Origin: Mycolicibacterium llatzerense
Lineage (GTDB): Bacteria; Actinomycetota; Actinomycetes; Mycobacteriales; Mycobacteriaceae
NCBI RefSeq assembly: GCF_000878195.1
Contig: NZ_JXST01000001.1
Span: 124,001 to 188,000, forward strand
DNA: 64,000 bases
Reading direction: 5' to 3'
Below are positions 50,431-59,742 of the stretch, piece by piece. Both the position numbers and the translations under genes were made by a program. Below the pieces are notes generated by a model. The model saw only the letters and a program-made list of their open reading frames with translations, was not told the DNA's origin and did not search any database. How positions within the stretch are numbered: position 1 is the stretch's first letter; each line of letters opens with the position of its first letter.

Positions 50431-51954
50431 GTGGATAACCGACCAGTCGGTACGCGCCAAGCGCGTGACCTGCTTCGGGTTGCGTTCGGCCCGTCGGGCA
50501 TCGCCCTGGCGATCATCGCTGCGCTGACGCTGATCCAGCTGGTCATCGCCAATAGCGATCTGACCGGCGCGTTCGGCGCGATGGCCAGCATGTGGCTGGG
50601 CGTGCACGGCGTGCCGGTCTCGATCGCCGGCGCCGAACTCGGCGTGATGCCGCTGGCCCCGCTGCTGGCGATGGTGTGGGGCACCGCCCGCACCACGGCG
50701 GCGGCGACGCGGCCGGGTGCGTCGTGGTTCGTCGTCCGGTGGATCGTCGCGTCGGCCCTCGGCGGACCTTTGCTGATCGCGGCAATCGCGATCGCGGTGA
50801 TCCACGATGCGTCGTCGGTGCTCACCGAGCTGCAGACCCCCAACGCCCTCCAAGCGTTCGGCTGCGTGCTGGCTGTGCACGCGGTCGGAGCGGCCATCGG
50901 CGTCGGCTCGCGGCTGCAGGGACGACTCCTGACCGACGCCCACCTGCCCTACTGGCTCCCCGAAGCGCTGCGCGCGGCGCTCGCCGGGGTGCTGGCGCTG
51001 CTCGGCTTGTCTGGGCTGGTCGCGGTCGGTTCGATGGTCGTGCACTGGTCGACGATGCACGACCTGTTCGGGATCACCGACTCGGTGTTCGGCCAGCTCA
51101 GCCTGACCGTGCTGTCTGCGCTGTACATCCCGAACGTCATGGTCGGATCCGCGGCGGTGGCCGTCGGCTCGAGTGTGCACATCGGGTTGGCGACGTTCAG
51201 TTCGTTCACGGTGCTCGGCGGCGACGTCCCCGCGGTGCCGGTGCTGGCCGCGGTGCCGTCACCTCCGTTGGGTCCGGTGTGGGTGGCGCTGCTGATCATC
51301 GCGGCGGCCTCGGCGGTGGCGGTGGGGCAGCAGTGCGCGCGGCGCCCGGCCCCGTGGCCGATTGCGTTCGCGAAGTTGGCGGTGGCGTCGCTGCTGGCTG
51401 CGGTGATGATGGTCATGCTCGCGATCGCCGGCAGTGGTCGCCTTGGCAACTTCGGTGAGCTCGGGGTGGACCAGACGACGTTCGGGCCGGGGGTGTTCCT
51501 GTGGTTCGTGTCGATCGGCGGTCTCACGGTGGCGATGGCCGGCGGCCTGACGCGTCGCCCGGAGCGGCCGGTGCCCGTCGCGCCGGTGGCAGAAGCGCAT
51601 GACAACGAACCGGCCGACGCTGAGATCGTCGAGGACGACGAACCCGTGACGGAGGTGCTGTTCGGCGACGTCCCGGCCGCTGCCGTGGATGTTGACGACG
51701 ATTCGCATTTCGCGGGCGGCCCGGCGTTCGAGTCCGCCCCAGAGTCGGCACCTGAGCCGGCGCCCGAACCCGATCCTGAGCCGATGGCCAAACCCGCCGA
51801 ACCCCGTCGGCCGGCCCGTCCCGAACCGGACATGACCCCAGCGCCGGCCGAGGCGTATCAGTCCGGCACCACCGATCGCATCGGCGAACACATCGCCTTC
51901 GACCCTGACGAGGACCCTGAGGCGCATTTCGTCGTCGACGACGACGGCCACTAG
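50431..51954 (+). CDS. DUF6350 polytopic membrane protein (Rv0955-like)
   Basis: Integral membrane protein of 507 residues: about ten helices from 25 to 385, then an acidic, Pro/Glu-rich cytoplasmic tail (EPAPEPDPEP) ending in FDPDEDPEAHFVVDDDGH. The start is uncertain: GTG 50431 (MDNRPVGTRQARDLLRVAF), GTG 50419 and GTG 50401 are in frame; GAGGAG lies about 11 nt before 50431. It follows the Rv0954-like gene and its stop codon TAG forms part of the purN -10 element. Function unknown; the conserved order suggests a tie to the neighbouring envelope protein. Confidence 0.83.
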   Translation: MDNRPVGTRQARDLLRVAFGPSGIALAIIAALTLIQLVIANSDLTGAFGAMASMWLGVHGVPVSIAGAELGVMPLAPLLAMVWGTARTTAAATRPGASWFVVRWIVASALGGPLLIAAIAIAVIHDASSVLTELQTPNALQAFGCVLAVHAVGAAIGVGSRLQGRLLTDAHLPYWLPEALRAALAGVLALLGLSGLVAVGSMVVHWSTMHDLFGITDSVFGQLSLTVLSALYIPNVMVGSAAVAVGSSVHIGLATFSSFTVLGGDVPAVPVLAAVPSPPLGPVWVALLIIAAASAVAVGQQCARRPAPWPIAFAKLAVASLLAAVMMVMLAIAGSGRLGNFGELGVDQTTFGPGVFLWFVSIGGLTVAMAGGLTRRPERPVPVAPVAEAHDNEPADAEIVEDDEPVTEVLFGDVPAAAVDVDDDSHFAGGPAFESAPESAPEPAPEPDPEPMAKPAEPRRPARPEPDMTPAPAEAYQSGTTDRIGEHIAFDPDEDPEAHFVVDDDGH

Positions 51955-51957
51955 GCT
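51952..51957 (+). promoter_or_regulatory. -10 hexamer TAGGCT of purN, overlapping the upstream stop codon
   Basis: TAGGCT is followed by exactly 6 nt and GTG 51964. Its first three bases are the stop codon of the DUF6350 gene. It would give a leaderless purN-purH transcript. Confidence 0.65.
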
Positions 51958-51963
51958 GCTCCC

Positions 51964-52593
51964 GTGCAGCAACCGCTCCGTGTGCCCCCGACTGCGCCGG
52001 CGCGGCTCGTCGTCCTGGCCTCGGGGACCGGTTCGCTGCTCGAATCGGTGCTGGCAGCAGCGGTTGATGACTACCCGGCGCGCGTCGTGGCGGTCGGAAC
52101 GGACCGGGATTGCCAAGCGCTGGAGATCGGCGCGGCGGCCGGTGCGGCGACATTCACCGCCCGGTTGCGCGACCACGCCGACCGGGCCGCCTGGGACATC
52201 GCGCTGACCGAAGCGGTCGCCGCCCATGAGCCGGATCTGGTGGTGTCGGCGGGCTTCATGAAAATCCTCGGACCGACGTTTCTGGCGCGCTTCCAAGGCC
52301 GGGTGCTGAACACTCACCCGGCGCTGCTGCCGTCGTTCCCCGGGGCGCATGCGGTGCCCGACGCCCTCGCGTACGGAGTGCGCGTCACCGGCAGCACGGT
52401 GCACCTGGTGGATGCCGGTACCGATACCGGGCCGATCCTGGCGCAGGAGCCGGTGGCGGTACTCGATGGCGACGACGAATCGTCGCTGCATGAACGGATC
52501 AAGGTCGTCGAGCGACGACTGCTGGTAGATGTGATCGCCGCGGTGGCCCTCCGCGGCGTGACGTGGAGTGGACGAAAGGCGGCCATAGGATGA
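51964..52593 (+). CDS. purN: phosphoribosylglycinamide formyltransferase PurN
   Basis: Third step of purine synthesis: transfers formyl from 10-formyl-THF to GAR; 209 residues. [19 protein letters not shown] is the GAR-binding start, [14 protein letters not shown] and [16 protein letters not shown] carry catalytic Asn and His, and DAGTDTGPI carries the catalytic Asp. GTG 51964 is the start with a leaderless promoter. Its stop overlaps the purH start (ATGA), so both are co-translated. Confidence 0.96.
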   Translation: MQQPLRVPPTAPARLVVLASGTGSLLESVLAAAVDDYPARVVAVGTDRDCQALEIGAAAGAATFTARLRDHADRAAWDIALTEAVAAHEPDLVVSAGFMKILGPTFLARFQGRVLNTHPALLPSFPGAHAVPDALAYGVRVTGSTVHLVDAGTDTGPILAQEPVAVLDGDDESSLHERIKVVERRLLVDVIAAVALRGVTWSGRKAAIG

Positions 52594-54158
52594 CGCGACG
52601 ACCGATTCGGCGCGCGCTGATCAGCGTGTACGACAAGACCGGCCTGGCGGAGCTGGCCCGCGGGCTGCACGCGGCCGGAGTGACCCTGGTGTCGACCGGG
52701 TCGACTGCGAAAACCATTGCTGCCGAGGGTATCCCGGTCACGCCCGTGGAAGAGGTCACGGGATTCCCCGAGGTGCTCGACGGCCGGGTCAAGACGCTGC
52801 ACCCGCGCGTGCACGCCGGTCTGCTGGCCGACACCCGCAAGGCCGAGCACCTCGCCGCGCTGGACGAGCTCGGCGTCGAGGCGTTCGAACTCGTTGTGGT
52901 GAACCTGTATCCGTTCACGCAGACCGTCGCGTCGGGTGCCTCCGAGGACGAGTGCGTCGAGCAGATCGACATCGGCGGCCCGTCGATGGTCCGCGCCGCG
53001 GCGAAGAACCACCCGAGCGTCGCCGTCGTCGTCGACCCCCTGGGTTACGACGGCGTGCTGGCTGCCGTCAACGCCGGTGGCTTCACGCTCGAAGAGCGGA
53101 AGAAGTTGGCGTCGTTGGCTTTCCGGCACACCGCCGAGTACGACGTGGCCGTGGCTTCCTGGATGGGATCGGTGCTCGTGCCGGGCGATGACGAGGCGTC
53201 TGCCGCGGGCATGCCGGCCTGGCTCGGTTCGACCTGGCGTCGCTCCGATGTGCTGCGCTACGGCGAGAACCCGCACCAGAAGGCCGCGCTCTACAGCGAC
53301 GACGCCGGCTGGCCGGGGCTCGCGCAGGCTGAGCAGCTGCACGGAAAAGAGATGTCCTACAACAATTTCACCGACGCCGACGCGGCGTGGCGGGCGGCGT
53401 TCGACCACGAGGACATCTGCGTGGCGATCATCAAGCACGCCAACCCGTGTGGCATTGCGGTGTCGTCGATCTCGGTCGCCGATGCGCACCGCAAGGCGCA
53501 TGAGTGCGATCCCCTGAGCGCGTTCGGCGGCGTCATCGCGGCCAACACGGCGGTGACCGAGGAGATGGCCGAGACCGTCGCCGACATCTTCACCGAGGTG
53601 ATCGTCGCCCCCGCCTTCGAGCCGGGTGCCGTCGAAATCCTGAGCCGTAAGAAGAACATTCGCATCCTGGTGGCTTCCGAGCCGCAGCCCGGCGGCACGG
53701 AGTTCCGTCAGGTCAGCGGTGGTCTGCTGGTGCAGCAGCGCGACGCGCTGGACGCGGCGGGCGATGACTCTGCCAACTGGACCCTGGCGACCGGCACCCC
53801 GGCCGACCCAGAGACGTTGGCCGACCTGGTGTTTGCCTGGCGCGCTTGCCGTGCCGTGAAGTCGAACGCCATCGTGGTCGCCGCCAACGGCGCTACTGTC
53901 GGTGTCGGCATGGGCCAGGTGAACCGGGTCGACGCGGCGCGGCTCGCGGTCGAGCGGGGCGGTGACAGGGTGCGCGGTGCTGTTGCGGCGTCGGACGCCT
54001 TCTTCCCGTTCCCCGACGGCCTGGAGACCTTGACCAACGCCGGCGTGAAAGCCATTGTGCACCCGGGTGGTTCGGTCCGCGATGACGAAGTCACCGCTGC
54101 CGCTGCCGCCGCCGGGATCACGCTGTACCTGACCGGCGCTCGGCACTTCGCCCACTAG
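52590..54158 (+). CDS. purH: bifunctional AICAR transformylase/IMP cyclohydrolase PurH
   Basis: Last two steps of IMP synthesis; 522 residues. The N-terminal cyclohydrolase (about 1-195) has [29 protein letters not shown] and [15 protein letters not shown]. The transformylase half shows [23 protein letters not shown] (catalytic Lys-His), DPLSAFGG and the terminal [12 protein letters not shown] 52590 overlaps the purN stop by 4 bp. The gene ends before a series of repeated hairpins. Confidence 0.97.
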   Translation: MTRRPIRRALISVYDKTGLAELARGLHAAGVTLVSTGSTAKTIAAEGIPVTPVEEVTGFPEVLDGRVKTLHPRVHAGLLADTRKAEHLAALDELGVEAFELVVVNLYPFTQTVASGASEDECVEQIDIGGPSMVRAAAKNHPSVAVVVDPLGYDGVLAAVNAGGFTLEERKKLASLAFRHTAEYDVAVASWMGSVLVPGDDEASAAGMPAWLGSTWRRSDVLRYGENPHQKAALYSDDAGWPGLAQAEQLHGKEMSYNNFTDADAAWRAAFDHEDICVAIIKHANPCGIAVSSISVADAHRKAHECDPLSAFGGVIAANTAVTEEMAETVADIFTEVIVAPAFEPGAVEILSRKKNIRILVASEPQPGGTEFRQVSGGLLVQQRDALDAAGDDSANWTLATGTPADPETLADLVFAWRACRAVKSNAIVVAANGATVGVGMGQVNRVDAARLAVERGGDRVRGAVAASDAFFPFPDGLETLTNAGVKAIVHPGGSVRDDEVTAAAAAAGITLYLTGARHFAH

Positions 54159-54170
54159 GTCTTGCCGGCT

Positions 54171-54225
54171 GAGTGGCCAGTTATGACGCGCAAATTGCGA
54201 AGATGCGTGTCGTATCTGGCCACTC
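54171..54225. repeat. hairpin repeat copy 1 (after purH)
   Basis: 22-bp imperfect arms (19 matches), 54171-54192 and 54204-54225, beginning GAGTGGCCAG. The same core recurs in two further hairpins around the next gene. It lies 13 bp after purH and may act as its terminator. Confidence 0.6.
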
Positions 54226-54240
54226 GGCGTTTTGGGCGGC

Positions 54241-54295
54241 GAGTGGCCACTTAATACACGCGATCACCCAAAATCCGTGCAATGACTGGCCATTC
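54241..54295. repeat. hairpin repeat copy 2 (overlaps the end of the AbiEi/DUF559 gene)
   Basis: Left arm 54241-54260 (GAGTGGCCAC...), right arm 54276-54295; about 15 of 20 pairs. The right arm and loop lie in the last codons of the DUF559 gene. Confidence 0.5.
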
Positions 54296-55141
54296 GGCGC
54301 CGGCGGCGCGTAGCGCCTGGCAAGTTCTGACGACGAATGTTCGGGGCCGGTTTCGCAAGATGTCGGAACTGACCCGGATGATCATCCAACCTGCCTCGAG
54401 CAGTCTGGCCAACCGCTCGATATCTTTGGCGCGTTGCTCGGGGTCGTCCCAATGCTGGACGCCGTCGTACTCGATGCCGACCTTGAACTCCCGGTAGCCC
54501 ATATCGATGCGGCCGACGAACTCCCCGAATTCGTCGTGGACCTCGATCTGGGTTTCCGGCTTCGGCAGTCCGGCGTCGATGAGCGCCAGTCGAGTCCTCG
54601 ACTCTTGTGGCGATTCGGCTCCGTCGTCCATCAGCTCGAGAACCTCGCGCAATTGAACCAGGCCGCGGACTCCGCGATGCCGCGGAATCAGGTAATCGAT
54701 CTCCTTGGCGGTGACTCCGGTTTGGTTGGCCAGTGCGTCGACACGAACCAGAGCACGCTCCCGTCCCCTGCGACGACCGAGATCGAACCCGGTGCGCGCG
54801 GGCGTGGTCGCGGAGATGCCGCGCACTTCTTCGACTTCGTCTGGGAGTAGAACATCGCGGTGAATGATGATGCCCGACACGGGTTTTCCGTTCGTCCGGA
54901 ACAATTCCGCGGGTGATCTGGGGTCGACCCACAATGTGCCATACAGCGCGGCGGCGGAGAGTCCGCCTGTGGTCGCGAGACGGTCGGACCACAGCCAAGC
55001 GGCCTCGGCTCGCATTTCCGCCGTCAGCGTGACGTCGGCCGGGAGGTAGACGTCACGGTAGATGCGGTGATGGCGGTTGAGTTCTCGCCGAGATACGTGG
55101 CCGGAAGCCAACGCCTCGGTGCCCAGGAATGGTGCGGTCAT
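54251..55141 (-). CDS. AbiEi-type winged-helix protein with C-terminal DUF559 (Vsr-like) nuclease domain
   Basis: Protein of 296 residues common in mycobacteria. The N-terminal about 60 residues (LASGHVSRRELNRHHRIYRD) resemble the AbiEi antitoxin winged helix. The C-terminal about 110 residues are a PD-(D/E)xK-like DUF559 fold: Glu180 in SPQESRTRL, Asp213 in GRIDMGY and GIEYDGVQHW (Glu224, Asp226). No AbiEii-type toxin gene adjoins, so it is a solitary fusion. It could be a nuclease in phage defence or DNA repair; activity is unproven. Related hairpins lie on both sides and reach into its last codons. Confidence 0.82.
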   Translation of the reverse strand: MTAPFLGTEALASGHVSRRELNRHHRIYRDVYLPADVTLTAEMRAEAAWLWSDRLATTGGLSAAALYGTLWVDPRSPAELFRTNGKPVSGIIIHRDVLLPDEVEEVRGISATTPARTGFDLGRRRGRERALVRVDALANQTGVTAKEIDYLIPRHRGVRGLVQLREVLELMDDGAESPQESRTRLALIDAGLPKPETQIEVHDEFGEFVGRIDMGYREFKVGIEYDGVQHWDDPEQRAKDIERLARLLEAGWMIIRVSSDILRNRPRTFVVRTCQALRAAGAEWPVIARILGDRVY

Positions 55142-55238
55142 GCACCGAAGGTGCGACTCGGGTCCGACGCAACGGCGCGCCGGTGTGGCTTTTCGTGCCG
55201 GGCTGTGGATGAATCGCGGTCTGTGGATATCGCTCAGG

Positions 55239-55285
55239 GGCCAGTTATCGCACGTAAATCACGAAAATGCGTGTCATAACTGGCC
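55239..55285. repeat. hairpin repeat copy 3 (between DUF559 gene and esterase)
   Basis: 16-bp arms (14 matches): GGCCAGTTATCGCACG at 55239-55254 and its near-complement at 55270-55285, with the same GGCCAGTTAT core and the same TGCGTGTC segment as copy 1. It lies 18 bp after the esterase stop (minus strand) and may end that transcript. Confidence 0.6.
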
Positions 55286-55303
55286 ACTCGGCGGTTGAAG
55301 CGA

Positions 55304-56317
55304 CTAGGAAGCGACCTCGTCGTGTTTTTGAGTGGTGGCGTATTCGAAGAACGCGACGATCTCGGAGACGGCCTTGCGGGCGTCCGGGTTGACGTCGAAG
55401 CTCAGCTGGAACATGTGCATTGCCGCGTCCCACACCTGAACCCAGGCCTGGGCACCGGCCGCGCGCAGTGCGTCGGCGAGCGCGAAGGAGTCGTTGCGCA
55501 GCATTTCGTTGGTGCCGATCTGCAGCAGCGTCGGGCCGAGGCCGTGGAGGTCGGCTTCGGTGGGCATCTGGGGCACGGGGTGGGTGCCGTTCTTCGTGGC
55601 GAAGACCGTGTAGATGTACTTCACCGCCATGAACGGGAACAGCACGTCGCGCGATTCGAGCATGGCGTTGTACTTCAGGTTCATGTCCGACGACGTCAGC
55701 GCCGACAGCAAGACCTGAGCCGCGGGCACCGGCAGACCGCTGTCGCGTGCGGCGATCGCGGTGTCGGCGGCGATCAGGCCACCCGCCGAGTCGCCGGCGA
55801 ACACGATCTTCGTGGAGTCCACCCCGGAAGCCAGCACCAGGCGGTAGGCGTCGAGTCCGTCGCTCACGGCCTCTTCGATCGTGGCCTGCGGGGCCAGCCG
55901 GTAGCCGACGTTCAAAACCCGGGCGCCCGTCTCTGCGGAGAGCTTGCTGGCCCAGCGCCGGTGCGAGTTCAGCCCGAGGGTGATGAGCGCGGAACCGTGG
56001 AAGTACACGATCACCCGATCGGAATCCCGTGCGCCGGGTGCGACGATCCATTCGGCCGGGCAATCGGGCAGTGCGATCGACGTCACCTCGGTGCCCGGCA
56101 GCGGGCGGAAGACGCGGAATGCCGGGTCGATGATGTCGTAGCGACCCCGCTGCACGAGCTCGGGACGGAACCGGTTGACGACCATGCCCACCAGCGTGAG
56201 CAGGGCAATTACCGGTCGGACGAACACCGCGGTCAGCCCGCCGAGCAGTCGGCTCTGCCACGCGGCGGGGCCGAACTCGAGGTCGGTGGGGCGGTTAGTC
56301 CAGTCGAGCGAGTTCAC
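55304..56317 (-). CDS. alpha/beta hydrolase, HSL-type esterase/lipase
   Basis: Esterase of 337 residues from GTG 56317. It contains the nucleophile elbow GDSAGGL, an oxyanion loop YFHGSAL (the usual HGGG is HGSA), NVGYRLAPQ and a late His in AAMHMFQLSF, the pattern of hormone-sensitive-lipase-type enzymes. A hydrophobic segment at about 30-50 (FVRPVIALLTLVGMVV) suggests membrane attachment. TACCCT lies 7 nt before the start. It is divergent from the ATPase/vWA pair. Substrate not predictable. Confidence 0.87.
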   Translation of the reverse strand: MNSLDWTNRPTDLEFGPAAWQSRLLGGLTAVFVRPVIALLTLVGMVVNRFRPELVQRGRYDIIDPAFRVFRPLPGTEVTSIALPDCPAEWIVAPGARDSDRVIVYFHGSALITLGLNSHRRWASKLSAETGARVLNVGYRLAPQATIEEAVSDGLDAYRLVLASGVDSTKIVFAGDSAGGLIAADTAIAARDSGLPVPAAQVLLSALTSSDMNLKYNAMLESRDVLFPFMAVKYIYTVFATKNGTHPVPQMPTEADLHGLGPTLLQIGTNEMLRNDSFALADALRAAGAQAWVQVWDAAMHMFQLSFDVNPDARKAVSEIVAFFEYATTQKHDEVAS

Positions 56318-56324
56318 GATACCG

Positions 56325-56386
56325 AGGGTACTGGGTAAAGCTCCGGAGCCCAAGGTGCTGCCGGTCACGGAGCACCGTCGTAGCGT
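56325..56386. promoter_or_regulatory. divergent near-leaderless promoters of esterase and ATPase genes
   Basis: Minus strand TACCCT (56330-56325) ends 7 nt before GTG 56317; plus strand TAGCGT (56381-56386) ends 7 nt before GTG 56394. Both fit TANNNT and give little or no leader. Confidence 0.5.
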
Positions 56387-56393
56387 GGAGGTC

Positions 56394-57782
56394 GTGACGT
56401 CACCTAACGAACCCGATCTGCCGAAGACCGTCGGCGCGTTGAAAGCAACGGGCCACCGGGAACGGGGCATCAAGACCGAAATCCGCGAGAACCTGCTGGC
56501 CGCGCTGGCTGACGGCCAGGATGTGTGGCCCGGCATCTTCGGCTTCGAGGACACCGTGCTGCCGCAGCTGGAGCGCGCGCTGATCGCCGGGCACGACGTC
56601 GTGCTGCTCGGCGAGCGCGGCCAGGGCAAGACCCGCCTGCTGCGCGGTCTGGTCGGGCTGCTGGACGAATGGACCCCGGTCATCGCGGGCTCGGAGCTAG
56701 GTGAGCACCCGTATTCGCCGATCACGCCGGAGTCGATCCGCCGGGCCGCGGATTCGGGCGATGATCTACCCATCACCTGGAAGCACCGCAGCGAGCGCTA
56801 CACCGAGAAGCTGGCGACGCCGGACACCAGCGTCGCCGACCTCGTCGGCGACATCGACCCCATCAAGGTGGCCGAGGGACGCAGCCTGGGCGACCCGGAG
56901 ACCATCGCCTACGGCCTCATCCCGCGGGCGCACCGCGGCATCGTCGCGATCAACGAGCTGCCCGACCTCGCCGAGCGCATCCAGGTTGCGATGCTCAACG
57001 TGATGGAGGAGCGCGACATCCAGGTCCGCGGCTACACCCTGCGGCTGCCGCTCGACGTGCTCGTGGTGGCCAGCGCCAACCCCGAGGACTACACCAACCG
57101 TGGCCGCATCATCACGCCGCTGAAGGACCGCTTCGGCGCCGAGATTCGCACGCACTACCCGCTGGAGCTCGACGCCGAGGTCGGCGTCATCAAGCAGGAG
57201 GCCCACCTGGCCGCCGAGGTTCCGGGGTACCTGCTCCAGATTCTGGGCCGCTTCGCGCGGTACCTGCGCGAGTCGCAGTCGATCGATCAGCGCTCCGGCG
57301 TCTCGGCCCGCTTCGCCATCGCCGCGGCCGAAACCGTCGGCGCCGCGGCTCAGCACCGTTCGGCGATTCTGGGCGAACAGGACCCGGTGGCCCGGGTCGT
57401 CGACCTGCAGACCATCATCGGCGTGCTGCGCGGCAAGCTGGAATTCGAATCCGGTGAGGAAGGGCGCGAGCAGGCGGTGCTGGAGCACCTGCTGCGTCGC
57501 GCCACCGCCGACACCGCACAGCGACTGCTCGGCGGCATCGATGTCGGTTCGTTGGTCACTGCGGTGGAAGGGGATTCACCGGTGACGACGGGGGAGCGGG
57601 TGTCGGCCAAGGACGTACTGGCTGCACTGCCCGACCTGCCGGTGATCGAGGCGATCGCTGAGCGGCTCGACGCCCAATCCGATGGCGAGCGGGCGGCGGC
57701 CGTCGAGCTGGCGCTGGAAGCGCTGTATCTGGCCAAGCGCATCGACAAGACTTCTGACGACGGCGAAACGGTTTATGGCTGA
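56394..57782 (+). CDS. MoxR/Mg-chelatase ChlI-like AAA ATPase (Rv0958-like)
   Basis: AAA+ ATPase of 462 residues. Walker A LLGERGQGKTRLLRG, Walker B/PS1-type AINELPDLAERIQVAMLNVM, sensor 1 VVASANPEDYTNRGRI and a second-region arginine stretch LKDRFGAEIRTHYPLE are those of the MoxR/ChlI group. These ATPases pair with a vWA protein to load metals or remodel complexes. The next gene overlaps by 8 bp and encodes that partner. GTG 56394 is the start. The target of the pair is unknown. Confidence 0.9.
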   Translation: MTSPNEPDLPKTVGALKATGHRERGIKTEIRENLLAALADGQDVWPGIFGFEDTVLPQLERALIAGHDVVLLGERGQGKTRLLRGLVGLLDEWTPVIAGSELGEHPYSPITPESIRRAADSGDDLPITWKHRSERYTEKLATPDTSVADLVGDIDPIKVAEGRSLGDPETIAYGLIPRAHRGIVAINELPDLAERIQVAMLNVMEERDIQVRGYTLRLPLDVLVVASANPEDYTNRGRIITPLKDRFGAEIRTHYPLELDAEVGVIKQEAHLAAEVPGYLLQILGRFARYLRESQSIDQRSGVSARFAIAAAETVGAAAQHRSAILGEQDPVARVVDLQTIIGVLRGKLEFESGEEGREQAVLEHLLRRATADTAQRLLGGIDVGSLVTAVEGDSPVTTGERVSAKDVLAALPDLPVIEAIAERLDAQSDGERAAAVELALEALYLAKRIDKTSDDGETVYG

Positions 57783-59742
57783 ACACCTCTCGCGGTATTC
57801 GCGCTACACCGGCGGCCCGGATCCGCTGGCGCCCCCCGTCGACCTGAGGGAGGCGCTGGAGCAGATCGGCCAGGACGTCATGGAGGGCGCGTCGCCCCGG
57901 CGTGCGCTGTCCGAACTCCTGCGTCGGGGTACCCAGAACATGCGCGGTGCCGACCGGCTGGCCGCCGAGGCCAACCGGCGTCGTCGGGAGTTGCTGTCGC
58001 GCAACAACCTGGACGGCACCCTGCAGGAGATCAAGAAGCTGCTCGATGAGGCCGTGCTCGCCGAGCGCAAGGAACTGGCCAGGGCGCTCGACGACGACGC
58101 GCGGTTCGGCGAACTGCAGTTGGAGTCGTTGTCGCCGTCGCCGGCGAAAGCCGTACAGGAGCTCTCCGAATACGACTGGCGTTCGGCGGAGGCCCGGCAG
58201 AAGTACGAGCAGATCAAGGATCTGCTCGGCCGGGAGATGCTGGACCAACGATTCGCCGGCATGAAGGACGCGCTGGAGAACGCCACCGACGAGGACCGTC
58301 AGGCCGTCAACGACATGCTCGACGACCTGAACAACCTCTTGGAGAAGCACGCCAAAGGCGAAGACACCCAACAGGATTTCCAGGATTTCATGGCCAAGCA
58401 CGGCCAGTTCTTCCCGGAGAATCCGCAGAACGTCGACGAGCTGCTGGACTCCTTGGCTCAGCGGGCCGCGGCCGCGCAGCGCTTCCGCAACAGTCTGTCG
58501 CCCGACCAGCGCGCCGAGCTGGATGCGTTGGCACAGCAGGCATTCGGGTCACCGTCGCTGATGAACGCACTCGACCGACTCGACGGCAACCTGCAGGCCG
58601 CCCGCCCCGGCGAGGACTGGACCGGGGAGCGGAGTTTCACGGGAAACAACCCGCTGGGCATGGGGGAGGCCGCCCAGGCGATGGCGGATATCGCCGAGTT
58701 GGAGCAACTGGCGGAACAGCTTTCGCAGAGTTACGCCGGTGCCCAGATGGACGACGTCGATCTGGACATGCTCGCCCGGCAGCTGGGCGACGAGGCCGCC
58801 GTCGACGCGCGTGCGTTGGCGGAATTGGAGCGCACCCTGATGAATCAGGGCTTCCTCGATCGCGGTTCCGACGGGCAGTGGCGGTTGTCGCCGAAGGCCA
58901 TGCGCCAGCTCGGTCAGGCGGCGCTGCGTGATGTGGCGCAACAACTTTCCGGCCGACACGGCGAGCGGGACACTCGTCGGGCCGGTGCGGCCGGTGAGCT
59001 GACCGGGGCCACCCGGCCGTGGCAGTTCGGTGACACCGAGCCGTGGAACGTCACGCGCACACTGACCAACACGGTGCTGCGGCAGGCCGGCACGGACCCC
59101 GATGGGCCGTTGCGGATCAGCGTTGATGATGTGGAGATCTCAGAAACCGAGACCCGCACCCAGGCTGTGGTGGCGCTGTTGGTGGACACTTCGTTCTCGA
59201 TGGTGATGGAGAACCGGTGGCTGCCGATGAAGCGCACCGCCCTGGCGCTCAATCATCTGGTGAGTACCCGGTTCCGGTCAGATGCCTTACAGATCATTGC
59301 TTTTGGCCGGCATGCCCGCACGGTGTCCGCGGCCGAGTTGACCGGGCTGGAAGGCGTCTACGAACAGGGCACCAACCTGCACCACGCGCTGCTGCTCGCT
59401 GCCCGGCACCTGCGTCGTCATCCCAATGCGCAACCGGTCATCCTGGTGGTCACCGACGGTGAGCCGACGGCCCACCTGGAGCAGTACCGCACGGGCACCG
59501 AGACGTTCTTCGACTACCCGCCGCATCCGCGCACCATCGCCTTCACGGTGCGCAGCTTCGACGAGGTAGCCCGAATGGGCGCGCAGATCACCATCTTCCG
59601 GTTGGGGAGCGACCCAGGACTGGCCCGGTTCATCGACCAGGTGGCGCGCCGCGTCGAAGGTCGCGTCGTGGTGCCGGAACTGGACGGGTTGGGTGCGGCG
59701 GTGGTCGGTGACTACCTGCGGTCAAGGCGTCGTCGCCGCTGA
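57775..59742 (+). CDS. vWA domain protein, partner of the ATPase (Rv0959-like)
   Basis: Protein of 655 residues. The N-terminal about 400 residues are helical and charged, without a known fold. The C-terminal von Willebrand A domain has the MIDAS sequence DTSFSM near residue 470, then ALNHLVSTRF, a Thr in QGTNLHHALLLA and VTDGEPTAH. It is soluble with no signal peptide. ATG 57775 lies inside the last codons of the ATPase gene (8-bp overlap), so they are made together. Comparable ATPase-vWA pairs act like chelatases or chaperones; no client gene is nearby. Confidence 0.9.
   Translation: MAEHLSRYSRYTGGPDPLAPPVDLREALEQIGQDVMEGASPRRALSELLRRGTQNMRGADRLAAEANRRRRELLSRNNLDGTLQEIKKLLDEAVLAERKELARALDDDARFGELQLESLSPSPAKAVQELSEYDWRSAEARQKYEQIKDLLGREMLDQRFAGMKDALENATDEDRQAVNDMLDDLNNLLEKHAKGEDTQQDFQDFMAKHGQFFPENPQNVDELLDSLAQRAAAAQRFRNSLSPDQRAELDALAQQAFGSPSLMNALDRLDGNLQAARPGEDWTGERSFTGNNPLGMGEAAQAMADIAELEQLAEQLSQSYAGAQMDDVDLDMLARQLGDEAAVDARALAELERTLMNQGFLDRGSDGQWRLSPKAMRQLGQAALRDVAQQLSGRHGERDTRRAGAAGELTGATRPWQFGDTEPWNVTRTLTNTVLRQAGTDPDGPLRISVDDVEISETETRTQAVVALLVDTSFSMVMENRWLPMKRTALALNHLVSTRFRSDALQIIAFGRHARTVSAAELTGLEGVYEQGTNLHHALLLAARHLRRHPNAQPVILVVTDGEPTAHLEQYRTGTETFFDYPPHPRTIAFTVRSFDEVARMGAQITIFRLGSDPGLARFIDQVARRVEGRVVVPELDGLGAAVVGDYLRSRRRRR

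Noticed and set aside
52314-54155. 613-codon minus frame opposite purH
   Set aside because: Shadow of purN/purH, low-complexity composition.
54171-55285. Insertion sequence ends around the DUF559 gene
   Set aside because: The repeats are individual hairpins, not one terminal inverted repeat pair; no transposase and no target duplication seen.
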